From: Geothermovivens sp964644845
GTDB lineage: Bacteria; Zhuqueibacterota; Zhuqueibacteria; Oleimicrobiales; Geothermoviventaceae
Direction: 5' to 3'
Length of the DNA: 64,000 bases
NCBI GenBank assembly: GCA_964644845.1
Contig: CAZXXS010000097.1
Span: forward strand, 186,001 to 250,000
In this document: piece after piece, positions 37,617 through 45,519 of the stretch
How positions within the stretch are numbered: the first letter of the stretch is position 1
Layout of the letters: the number at the start of each line of letters is the position of its first letter
Translations under genes and position numbers: made by a program
The notes under the pieces: model-generated
The model's input: only the letters and a program-made list of their open reading frames with translations
The model's database searches: none
Told to the model about the DNA's origin: nothing

Positions 37617-39236
37617 ATGAGCCTGCGCCTGGCGGCAGGTGTGGCGCTGGTCGGGGCGGCTACGGTTGGCCTCGGGGCGATCGGTGCCTCGGCCCAAACT
37701 GCTGGTGAAGGGGTTCCATCCGGCAGGCTGGAAACGCTCTCCAACGACTTGCTTGAACTGCGTCTTGCGCGCTTGCGTCTGCAAGCGGCCAGTCTGTCTG
37801 ATTCGGCACAAAATGAGGACAGGCGTTACGTGGAGGGACTCCTGGCCGAGGCCGACAGTGCTTACCGCGCCGGTGATCTGGATCTGGCTGGTGTGCGGCT
37901 TCTCGAAGCCGAGGTGTACCTGGAGACGTTTGCTGGTCTGGACAGCACTGAACCCGCGAGAGAGAACGCCGATTTTGATTTTGGCCTTGACTCCGAACGG
38001 GCCGCAGAGAAGACGACGTTTACACTTGAAGCCCTTGCTGGAGTCGACTTGTGGAAAGAGCAGTTTGGTCTGCCGGAACAATCGGACGTCGGTGTGGCGG
38101 CCGAAGGGGCGGGTAACCCGTTTGGGGGATTGCGTGCGGATTTCTCGACCTCTGGGGGCGCTGGTACGCTTTTGAGTTACACCGAAGCACGTTACAGCCG
38201 TGACTACACCTTCGCACTCGCGGATGTGGATTTGACGGGTGTGGAAACGGGTGCCGGTAGACCAAGGTTGGAATTGCGTGTCTCCGGTACGGATTACCGG
38301 GCTGGCGAAGGGACGGACTACTTGCAGGGGCGCTTGCGAGGTCGGTGGGAAGTGAAACCCGTCGGTAACCTTGTGCTCGCACCCGTTGGAGAGGTCTGGG
38401 ACACGCGCTACGCGCAGTGCACAGGGGCTTTTTTCGTGAGTTTCAGGGAAAGCGCCTACGGCCTGGCGACAAGCGTTTCTCTGCCTGTGGGAATTTGGTT
38501 AGACGTGGATGTGCGCCGAGTAGCCCGGCACTACGCTTCCAGGGCTCGGGCCGATTTCGAAGGTACTGACCTCTGGTCCAATTTCGGCTACGCGTCGGGG
38601 GGCCTTACGTCGACACTGTGGTTGGGCTACGAAGCTCGCGACTTTGTGTTCACCCCATCACGCTGGTCCAGTAGCGCGAGCTACCGGGAGGTTTACCTGG
38701 ACGGACGCCTGCGCTGGTTGATTCGGCGGCCTTGGGGATTTGAGTTCCGGACTTCCTTTGAAAAACGCCGCTACCAGGTACCTGACCCCGCCACACCAGA
38801 CTTTGTGGAGGCCCAGGCTCGGCTGCTACTGGTGTGGGAGCCTGCGTTTAGTCGTGAAGTAAATGTGGGGCCGGTAGTCCGCTGGCGAACCAGCCCGGCT
38901 TTCCCCGACGTTACCTGGAGCCGTTGGGAGGACTACCGCTCCTTAGGTCTCGCTGTTGAAATTGATCTCTTGCAGGGGGAGACCTGGTCCTTGCACGTGA
39001 CCAACACGTTCGAAAACCGCATCCACCCCTACGGGCCGCCGTACGCCTCACCGGGCTTGAGTTTGTACGACGATCGTCTCATTTCGAGTTCACTGCTCCT
39101 CGCTTCCTGGCGTTTTGCGAGAGGCTGGGAGCTGACCGCCACCGTAAACCTCGACCGCGAGGACGACCGTCGACAGGCGGAAGGGGATGTCCAAAGCACG
39201 CTTTTCTCACTCCAGTGCGCACGAGAAATCTTCTGA
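37617..39236 (+). CDS. Outer-membrane beta-barrel protein with helical N-domain
   Basis: A 539-residue protein. ATG 37617 follows GGGAGGG; the signal peptide is about residues 1-26 (AGVALVGAATVGLGAIGASA). Residues about 30-105 are helical (LLELRLARLRLQAASLSDSA, YRAGDLDLAGVRLLEAEVYL). From about 145 on, alternating hydrophobic/polar strands with many Tyr, Trp and Arg suggest a 12- to 16-strand barrel. It ends in Phe (QCAREIF), as outer-membrane barrels recognised by BamA do. The substrate is unknown. Co-transcription with the LTxxQ protein suggests a shared envelope role. Confidence 0.65.
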   Translation: MSLRLAAGVALVGAATVGLGAIGASAQTAGEGVPSGRLETLSNDLLELRLARLRLQAASLSDSAQNEDRRYVEGLLAEADSAYRAGDLDLAGVRLLEAEVYLETFAGLDSTEPARENADFDFGLDSERAAEKTTFTLEALAGVDLWKEQFGLPEQSDVGVAAEGAGNPFGGLRADFSTSGGAGTLLSYTEARYSRDYTFALADVDLTGVETGAGRPRLELRVSGTDYRAGEGTDYLQGRLRGRWEVKPVGNLVLAPVGEVWDTRYAQCTGAFFVSFRESAYGLATSVSLPVGIWLDVDVRRVARHYASRARADFEGTDLWSNFGYASGGLTSTLWLGYEARDFVFTPSRWSSSASYREVYLDGRLRWLIRRPWGFEFRTSFEKRRYQVPDPATPDFVEAQARLLLVWEPAFSREVNVGPVVRWRTSPAFPDVTWSRWEDYRSLGLAVEIDLLQGETWSLHVTNTFENRIHPYGPPYASPGLSLYDDRLISSSLLLASWRFARGWELTATVNLDREDDRRQAEGDVQSTLFSLQCAREIF

Positions 39237-39371
39237 GAGCAGCTGACCGGAGTCTGGTCAACGTGTGAAACGCGCACAAACCGTGTCCGCTCTTGTCGAA
39301 ACGTTTTCGGTCGGATTTCTCAGTCCCACGGGTGGGACTGCCTTTCCAGGTTTGCCACGCAGCCCGCGGTG

Positions 39372-39507
39372 GGTAACGGAGATGTGGGGATGAATGGGGA
39401 TTGGCGGATGCCTTTTTGTAAGGCTGAATGGGGATTTGGCATGCCCTCCGCCCGGGGGTTCGATCCCCGGCTTACGGGAAGAGCCCGCCACCTGAAGGCG
39501 GCTTGCC
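39372..39507 (+). repeat. Direct repeat copy A
   Basis: 136 bases, about 93% identical to copy B at 39678-39814. It includes the hairpin CCGGGGGTTCGATCCCCGG, whose loop resembles a tRNA T-loop, then TTACGGGAAG, then a smaller CCGCC/GGCGG hairpin. GTAAG (39418-39422) could pair with CTTAC (39471-39475). Confidence 0.9.
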
Positions 39508-39512
39508 AATGA

Positions 39513-39532
39513 GCGTCCGCGCAGGCGGACGC
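39513..39532. repeat. Perfect hairpin, GCGTCCGC/GCGGACGC
   Basis: 8-base arms with a 4-base loop, just after copy A. Confidence 0.8.
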
Positions 39533-39544
39533 GGAGTTGGTCAG

Positions 39545-39564
39545 CTGCGGAGTTCACTCCGCGG
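39545..39564. repeat. Hairpin GCGGAGT-TC-ACTCCGC
   Basis: 7-base perfect arms and a 2-base loop, extended by a G-T and a C-G pair. Same plan as the hairpin at 40020-40041. Confidence 0.8.
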
Positions 39565-39677
39565 CGGCAAAAAGGGCTCACGAATCGACCCTCCGCGAAC
39601 GATGCGACATCAGATCCTACTTCTCAACCTTGGAAGTCCGAGTTAGTACGCGATTTTACTTGCACGATCCCGTAGTC

Positions 39678-39814
39678 GGCAACGGACATGTGGGGATGAA
39701 TGGGGATTGGGGGATGCCTTTTTGTAGGGCTGAATGGGGATTTGGGCATGCCCTCCGCCCGGGGGTTCGATCCCCGGGTTACGGGAAGGGCCCTCCACCT
39801 GAAGGCGGCTTGGG
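39678..39814 (+). repeat. Direct repeat copy B
   Basis: 137 bases matching copy A with about nine differences. The T-loop-like hairpin is unchanged; the flanking CTTAC is altered to GTTAC and the small downstream hairpin is disrupted. Confidence 0.9.
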
Positions 39815-39848
39815 TGCTGGTTTACCGAGTTGGTGGCATTCGGTCCGG

Positions 39849-39880
39849 TCCCCACATCTCCAATTGTCCCCAACATCTCC
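39849..39880 (-). repeat. Short tandem TCCCCACATCTCC units (inverse of copy A start)
   Basis: TCCCCACATCTCC (39849-39861) and TCCCCAACATCTCC (39867-39880). The first is the exact reverse complement of GGAGATGTGGGGA at the start of copy A (39378-39390). A related GGGGATGTTGGGG lies at 40368-40380. Confidence 0.7.
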
Positions 39881-40019
39881 TTCAGCGATCGGAAAAGACG
39901 CTTGTGCTACGCCAGCCGTTACCGGCACAGGAAACTCAAGAAAACCCGCCAAACGATCAGACGACGGAAGGCCGCTTCCGCACAGGTGCGTTCGCGCAGA
40001 CGGAGGCGGGGGAGATTCA

Positions 40020-40041
40020 GCAGCAGAGTTTACTCTGCTGC
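40020..40041. repeat. Hairpin GCAGCAGAGT-TT-ACTCTGCTGC
   Basis: 10-base perfect arms and a 2-base loop. Shares the GAGT-TY-ACTC core with 39545-39564, with a compensating G-C to A-T change in the stem. Confidence 0.85.
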
Positions 40042-40149
40042 GTGTGAAGCATGCGCAAACGAGGCCGGTTCAGGGCAAGACGACTCACGCTGGGATCCTT
40101 CCGCTCCACGGGTACCGACTACGGTTCAAGTTTCAGTGCACACTTCACC

Positions 40150-40202
40150 CTGGGGATCCAATCCCCGGGCTACGGAGGAGAACGCCGCTTGAAGGGCGAC
40201 CT
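40150..40202 (+). repeat. Diverged partial copy C of the repeat
   Basis: GGGGAT, CCA, ATCCCC hairpin followed by GGGCTACGGAGGAGAACGCC and GCTTGAAGGGCG, in the same order as the 3' half of copies A and B (hairpin, TTACGGGAAG, CTGAAGGCGGC). Confidence 0.55.
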
Positions 40203-40596
40203 CGAAGCGTGCGTTTCGGCGCACGTGCGTGTGACTGCGGATCGGAGGAGCTTGCTCTGGCGCAGGATGGGCAGAGCGCGCGTTGTGGGGCAGGACTTTG
40301 GGTGAACGGCCGGAAAATCGAGACTGGAAACGTCTGATCTGAGCAGAGGTGACGTGGGGCGTCGCTGGGGGATGTTGGGGCTCGGGAAGGATGCGACCCT
40401 CAGAGCTGCGAAGGCGGTGTGTCCGTGCAAAATGCTGCTCGAATTGGGGGCGTCAGAGTGGGGTGTCCCCGGAGTTCCTCGCATTTCCTCGGTCTCCTCC
40501 GCTGACTCGTGACGACCCGTGGGACGAGCGAACGTGTTCTTCGTTGCGTGCATCGGGGAAACGAATGAAACGCGGAGCTCTGCTCTGTCCTGCCCC

Positions 40597-40625
40597 TTGA
40601 CCGATTCCCGGCGAATTCCTACATT
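40597..40625 (+). promoter_or_regulatory. Probable tex promoter
   Basis: TTGACC (40597-40602), a 17-base spacer, TACATT (40620-40625), leaving a leader of about 130 bases before tex. Confidence 0.6.
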
Positions 40626-40758
40626 CGAGGCGTTGTTTTGGGTGGCGGGCGAGCTGTTGGGCTGCCGTTTTGGTGAAATCCGGTCCGGCGGGTCTGGGGA
40701 GTACCGTACGCCCTCGGGTGTAGTGAGACCCCCGGCCTTTTTGACAGGTGGTGTGGAC

Positions 40759-42957
40759 GTGCCAAAGCAAAAGGGAGGAATGTTGCAGGAAGAAGAGCTC
40801 TACACGCTGATCGCTGAAGAACTTGGGCTTCGCTGGATCCAGGTCAAGAACACCGTGGAGCTTCTGGACGAGGGGAACACGGTTCCGTTCATCGCACGGT
40901 ACCGCAAGGAGCGGACGGGCAGCCTGGACGAAGAGAAGATTCGGGCGATCGAGGATCGGATTCGTTACCTGCGCTCGCTGGAAGAGCGCAAGGCGGCGGT
41001 GCTGCGGAGCATCGAGGAACAGGGCAAACTTACTCCCGAGCTCGCGGAGAGAATCAAAGCTGCCACTAAGCTGCAGGAGGTGGAGGATCTTTACCTGCCG
41101 TTTCGTCCGAAGCGACGGACTCGGGCCACGATCGCCAAGGAGCGCGGATTGGAACCGCTTGCCCAGCGCATTCTGGCGCAGGAAATCGAGGAGGGTGACC
41201 CGCTCGAGCTGGCTCAGCCTTTTGTGGATCCTGAAAAGGACGTTCCCGATGCCGAAGCTGCTCTGGCCGGAGCCAGGGACATCGTGGCAGAGGTGGTTTC
41301 CGACGACGCCGAGGTCAGGAAACTTGCCCGCGAGATGACTACGGCGGAGGGGGTACTCACATCCGAGGCCAGAAATCCCGAGGATCTCGGTGTGTACGAC
41401 ATGTACGCCGAATACAGCGAACCCGTACGTAGGATCCCGCCCCACCGGATTCTGGCGATCAACCGTGGCGAGCGCGAGGGTTACCTGCGCGTGCACGTCG
41501 AGGCGCCAGAAAGCAAGATTGTGGCTGCGATTGAGGAACGTTACGTGAGCAACCCCCGCAGCGTGTTTACAGAACACCTGCGTGCGGCCATCGCCGATGC
41601 CTACAATCGGCTCGTGGCGCCGGCCATTGAGCGCGAAATCCGCAACGCGCTCACCGACAAAGCGGAAGAGCACGCCATCCAAGTGTTTGCCCGTAACCTG
41701 CGCGCTTTGCTGCTTACGCCTCCGGTGCGGGGCAAGGTCATCATGGGCATTGACCCAGGTTACCGGACCGGCTGCAAGGTGGCCGTGATCGACCCGACGG
41801 GCAAGTACCTGGAAGGCACGACCATCTACCCACACGAGCCCCAGCGACGTTGGAACGAGGCGAAGGTGATCCTCGAGGACCTGATTGAAAAGTACGACGT
41901 CGACATCGTGGCGATTGGTAACGGTACAGCGAGCCGGGAAACAGAGCTCCTCGTGGCGGAAGTGATTTCCGAGTTGGAAGGTGATCGTGAGGTTGTCTAC
42001 ACGATCGTCAACGAAGCGGGTGCTTCGGTGTACTCGGCGTCCCCTGTGGCGAAGAAGGAGTTTCCGGATCTGGAAGCCTCGATGCGGGGGAACATTTCGA
42101 TCGCCCGTCGTCTGCTCGACCCACTTTCGGAACTGGTCAAGATCGAACCGCGCAGCCTTGGCGTTGGTCTGTACCAGCACGACGTGGACCAGAACCGGTT
42201 GGCTGAGGCCCTGGACAGGGTTGTGGAGTCAGCCGTGAACTTGGTGGGTGTGGACTTGAACACGGCCTCGTCGTCGCTGCTGCGGTACGTGTCGGGAATC
42301 AACAGCCGCGTGGCCGAGAACATCGTGAAGTACCGCGAAGAACACGGGGCGTTCCGATCGCGAGAAGAGCTGAAAAACGTGAAGGGCCTTGGCGAACACG
42401 CGTTCGTGCAGTCGGCTGGATTCTTGCGCATCCCCGAGGCGGAGAATTTCTTCGATTCAACCGCTGTGCACCCGGAGTCGTACGAGGCTGCGGAAAAGCT
42501 GCTGCAAGAGCTCAGTCTGACCGTGGACGACGTTCGGCGTAACGGACGCTTAGTGCGGGAGCGGATGGAGGAGAAGGGAGAATCGCTGGAGCACCTCGCC
42601 GAGATCTGTGGGGTTGGCCTGGAGACGCTGACGGACATCGTAGACAGTCTCGAGAAGCCGAACCGGGACCCGCGGGATGAAATGCCAAAGCCAATATTCC
42701 GCAGCGACGTTCTGAAGATCGAGGACCTTGCCCCTGGCATGATCCTGAAGGGTACAGTGCGGAATGTTGTCGACTTCGGTGCTTTCGTGGACATCGGCGT
42801 GAAGCAGGACGGGTTGGTGCACCTGAGCAAAATGTCGAAGCGCTACGTCAAGAATCCGCTGGATGTGGTCAGCGTGGGCGATGTGGTGGAGGTGAAAGTG
42901 CTGAAAGTGGATCCCGAGCGGGGCCGCATTGCCTTGAGCATGATTCTTGACGAGTGA
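40759..42957 (+). CDS. tex: Tex family RNA-binding transcriptional accessory protein
   Basis: 732 residues from GTG 40759 (AGGTGG upstream); ATG 40780 is an alternative but has its GGAGG only 1 base away. The domain order is that of Tex: N-terminal helical region (LYTLIAEELGL, GNTVPFIARYRKERTGSLDE), YqgF/RNase H-like domain (MGIDPGYRTGCKVAVID), helix-hairpin-helix region (VSGINSRVAENIVKYREEHG, FRSREELKNVKGLG), and a C-terminal S1 domain (GTVRNVVDFGAFVDIGVKQD). Tex binds nucleic acid and affects transcription and RNA turnover. It lies 18 bases before the next gene, so they are co-transcribed. Confidence 0.96.
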   Translation: MPKQKGGMLQEEELYTLIAEELGLRWIQVKNTVELLDEGNTVPFIARYRKERTGSLDEEKIRAIEDRIRYLRSLEERKAAVLRSIEEQGKLTPELAERIKAATKLQEVEDLYLPFRPKRRTRATIAKERGLEPLAQRILAQEIEEGDPLELAQPFVDPEKDVPDAEAALAGARDIVAEVVSDDAEVRKLAREMTTAEGVLTSEARNPEDLGVYDMYAEYSEPVRRIPPHRILAINRGEREGYLRVHVEAPESKIVAAIEERYVSNPRSVFTEHLRAAIADAYNRLVAPAIEREIRNALTDKAEEHAIQVFARNLRALLLTPPVRGKVIMGIDPGYRTGCKVAVIDPTGKYLEGTTIYPHEPQRRWNEAKVILEDLIEKYDVDIVAIGNGTASRETELLVAEVISELEGDREVVYTIVNEAGASVYSASPVAKKEFPDLEASMRGNISIARRLLDPLSELVKIEPRSLGVGLYQHDVDQNRLAEALDRVVESAVNLVGVDLNTASSSLLRYVSGINSRVAENIVKYREEHGAFRSREELKNVKGLGEHAFVQSAGFLRIPEAENFFDSTAVHPESYEAAEKLLQELSLTVDDVRRNGRLVRERMEEKGESLEHLAEICGVGLETLTDIVDSLEKPNRDPRDEMPKPIFRSDVLKIEDLAPGMILKGTVRNVVDFGAFVDIGVKQDGLVHLSKMSKRYVKNPLDVVSVGDVVEVKVLKVDPERGRIALSMILDE

Positions 42958-42975
42958 GGCGAGAGCGAAAGTGCA

Positions 42976-43704
42976 ATGAAGAACTTGTGGCTGGCGGTAC
43001 GGAGCTTCTTACTGGGGGCATTCATCGTGTTGCTGTCTTTGGGGCTGTTCTACCTGTTTGCGTACAACCGGGGATCCAGGCCGGATCCGCTGGTCAGGAC
43101 GCTTGAGCGCGTAGGGCGCAGGGCTGTTGCGGTTGTGCGCAGTCCACAGGAAAGGCAGCAGCTCGAAGCGGAGTACAGGCGTTTCCTCGAACTGGTGCGC
43201 AGTCGCCAGTTGGGCCCAAGCGATGTGTTGAAAGTCGCGGCGCAGGCCTTGAATCTCGCTTTTGCCGATTCTGGGTTGTCGAAGCAGCGGGCAGCCGAGC
43301 TGCGTCGCAGCCTGGTTGTCGTGACCAACGGCCCGAGGAACTGGACGCCGCGGCCGGACTCGCGTTTTGCCCAGCGGGAGTGGACGCGGGTGGAACGCAG
43401 GGTACGGGCAGCCCAGGTGGTCATGACTCGACTCGGGCGCACCAGACCTGCTGACGCTGGGCTGAGTGTGCCCGTGCATTTCGACACCACCTTGCGCCCT
43501 GCCTTGGACAGCCTTGCACTCAAGCGGTTACGGGCGCTGGAGGACAAAACGCACCAGCTCGAGGCGCTGCGCCTGGAGCAGTTGCAGGAATTGCAGCGCA
43601 AGCGCCGCCAGCTGGACAGCCTTCTGGCGGCCACACGGGATAGCCTGGCGCGGGTCCAGGCGGGAAGCACCGCCGCGGTTGGAGCCAAAAGGGATGGCAA
43701 GTAG
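42976..43704 (+). CDS. Membrane-anchored coiled-coil protein, unknown function
   Basis: 242 residues. One N-terminal hydrophobic helix (about residues 8-29, FLLGAFIVLLSLGLFYLFAY) is followed by a basic, helical periplasmic or cytoplasmic part. The C-terminal third (about 165-225) is a strong coiled coil (LRALEDKTHQLEALRLEQL, QELQRKRRQLDSLLAATRDS). The ribosome-binding site is weak, which suggests coupling to tex 18 bases upstream. No family was recognised. Confidence 0.7.
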   Translation: MKNLWLAVRSFLLGAFIVLLSLGLFYLFAYNRGSRPDPLVRTLERVGRRAVAVVRSPQERQQLEAEYRRFLELVRSRQLGPSDVLKVAAQALNLAFADSGLSKQRAAELRRSLVVVTNGPRNWTPRPDSRFAQREWTRVERRVRAAQVVMTRLGRTRPADAGLSVPVHFDTTLRPALDSLALKRLRALEDKTHQLEALRLEQLQELQRKRRQLDSLLAATRDSLARVQAGSTAAVGAKRDGK

Positions 43705-43895
43705 CTCCTTGCGGACCCGAGGGCTTGGCAACGTTGGGAAATTTGGGTTGCCGAGTTTGGGTGTAAAAGGCCGTGTCCCTGTGGGGAGTTGACGTGCGGG
43801 GGCGAATTCTACGCTTCCCGCAGACCGGGTAGAGGGAGTTTCCTGCCGGAGACGCACCCGATGTGATCCGGGTAGGGGTGGAGAAAGACTTAACA

Positions 43896-43930
43896 AGAAA
43901 GGGCTGACGGCTACATCGTCAGCCCTTTCT
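43896..43930. terminator. Bidirectional terminator between convergent genes
   Basis: AGAAAGGGCTGACG (43896-43909) and CGTCAGCCCTTTCT (43917-43930) form a perfect 14-base stem with a 7-base loop. Pyrimidine-rich tails follow on both strands. It separates the tex operon (+) from the envelope locus (-). Confidence 0.85.
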
Positions 43931-43963
43931 CTTCAGCAGTGCAGGAGCAGTAGCTGGGCAAAG

Positions 43964-45304
43964 CTACTTGATCAACACCATCTTTCGGGTTTGCACGGTG
44001 CCGTTGACCACCAAGCTCACGTAGTAGTTGCCAGAGGGCAAAGACTGGGCGTGAAAGACCACCTTGTGATTGCCTGCCGCGAGTTTCCGATTCAACAGGC
44101 TGGCCACCTCGCGTCCCATCGAGTCGTAAACCTTCAGCTCCACGTACGAGTCTTTCACCAGGCTGAACGGGATCACCGTGGTTGGGTTAAACGGATTCGG
44201 GTAGTTCTGGCCAAGCTTGAACGTGGTGGGTAGCGACTTGTGCGAAGCTTCGGCCACACCGGTCGGCGTGTACTTCCACACGCTCACAACGTTGTAGTCG
44301 TAGTCGCCCAGATACATGGTCTTGCCGTCGGTGCTCCAGGCTGCACCTCGCGGACTGTAGATGCCACCTTTGGAGGAGTCACCCATGGCAATGCCGACGC
44401 TGTCCACACACTGTTTGGTTACCACGTCGTACGCGTAGTACATGCCTCCCTTCGGACCGGACCAGTCGGGACGAAGGTTGCCGGCCCAGAGGTAGCCACG
44501 CGGACCCCAGTCCAGGCAGCTGGCCCAGAGGTACACGACGTCGTAGGTTGTGTCGCCAACCGTCACGTTGTACCAGTTGCCGAAGGTGTCCACCGGTGCG
44601 TATTTCAACACGCCTGGAATGTCGCTGTGCCAGTGCACAATGCCGAAACCAATCCAGGTGGAGCCGGTGTACAGGTCTTTGCCGTCCGGGGTCACTTCGA
44701 TTGTCCGGTTGATGTAACCCAGTGTGTCGATAGCTGTGCCGATCATGTTGAAGTCTTTGTCCAGGATGTAGACCGGTTTGTCCTTGCCCAAAACGTAACC
44801 AACGTAGATGTTCCCCTGGGCATCGCACGCGGCTTCGGTCAGCGAGGATTTGATGGGCGATTCCCACTTGGCCATGGCTTCACCGGTCTTGTAGTTGATC
44901 CGGTAGATGCCCACCGCACCGGCCGAGTACAGGATGTTGCCCTCGTGATCCAGATGCATGCCCTTGCACTTCAGGGCTGTACTCAACGTGTCGGTCACGC
45001 CATCGACCGTCAGGAATTTGATCGGGGAGAAAGAAACTTGGTTTCCGTCTTTGTCGAAGACGTAAATCGGGTTGAGGGGAATCGTGTCTCCCGCCGCCGT
45101 GAAGATCGTGTCCGTGGTGATGGCGTGGAGGCCAACCCAGATGTGGTCATCGGGATCCACCACAACGGCGTGAACGCCGTACGCATTGCTTTGCGGCAGA
45201 TGAAAATCAACCAGCAACTTCTCGAATGTCCAGTTCCCCGGCTGACCGTACGCAACGGCAGCTAACAGCAGGACTCCCAGTGCTACAACCATACCCTTCT
45301 TCAT
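43964..45304 (-). CDS. Secreted beta-propeller protein with T9SS sorting domain
   Basis: 446 residues from ATG 45304, chosen because it has AAAAGGAG at good spacing and opens a normal signal peptide (MKKGMVVALGVLLLAAVAYG). The frame stays open 54 codons further upstream, but that part is basic and unlike a signal peptide. Residues about 40-350 are NHL/YVTN-like propeller blades (VVVDPDDHIWVGLH, MHLDHEGNILYSAGAVG, EVTPDGKDLYTGS, WSTDGKTMYLGDYDYNVVSV). The last 80 residues are a T9SS type A sorting domain (NYPNPFNPTTVIPFS to TRKMVLIK). It is the last gene of the envelope locus. Binding partner unknown. Confidence 0.8.
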   Translation of the reverse strand: MKKGMVVALGVLLLAAVAYGQPGNWTFEKLLVDFHLPQSNAYGVHAVVVDPDDHIWVGLHAITTDTIFTAAGDTIPLNPIYVFDKDGNQVSFSPIKFLTVDGVTDTLSTALKCKGMHLDHEGNILYSAGAVGIYRINYKTGEAMAKWESPIKSSLTEAACDAQGNIYVGYVLGKDKPVYILDKDFNMIGTAIDTLGYINRTIEVTPDGKDLYTGSTWIGFGIVHWHSDIPGVLKYAPVDTFGNWYNVTVGDTTYDVVYLWASCLDWGPRGYLWAGNLRPDWSGPKGGMYYAYDVVTKQCVDSVGIAMGDSSKGGIYSPRGAAWSTDGKTMYLGDYDYNVVSVWKYTPTGVAEASHKSLPTTFKLGQNYPNPFNPTTVIPFSLVKDSYVELKVYDSMGREVASLLNRKLAAGNHKVVFHAQSLPSGNYYVSLVVNGTVQTRKMVLIK

Positions 45305-45399
45305 TTCGCACTCCTTTTGTCTTGGACCTCCAGTTGCTTGTAAACCCTTCCGCTCAAACGAAAAACTTCTTCCCCCGCGGGTGCTCATTTGCGATGTTC

Positions 45400-45472
45400 C
45401 ATCACCTCCTTTCGTCTGCTCACTTCGCGTGTCTCGTCGGCGCTGCTTAAACCGAGTGCTCATCACCTCCTT
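45400..45472 (-). promoter_or_regulatory. Two perfect anti-SD-complementary sites in a leader
   Basis: AAGGAGGTGATG occurs twice on the minus strand (45411-45400 and 45472-45461), 61 bases apart, upstream of the propeller gene. Both match the complement of the 16S rRNA 3' end, but no start codon lies at proper spacing; the adjoining ATG is 2 bases away. Confidence 0.6.
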
Positions 45473-45519
45473 CCGTTGTTCCTCGATTCAGTCGATGGGC
45501 TCTGCTACGACGCCCGGTA

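Larger units (their letters stand above)
39237..40758. other. Non-coding repeat island, 1522 bp
   Basis: The longest gene-free stretch in the window. It holds two 136-base direct repeats, a diverged third partial copy, at least three perfect hairpins and a short tandem motif (listed separately). The tex promoter is at its right end. No transposase or RAYT-like gene is nearby. Confidence 0.7.

Noticed and set aside
39418..39480. tRNA gene suggested by GGGTTCGATCCCC
   Set aside because: There is a T-arm-like stem and a possible 5-base acceptor pairing, but only about 30 bases lie between them, too few for D and anticodon arms. The second copy breaks the acceptor pairing.
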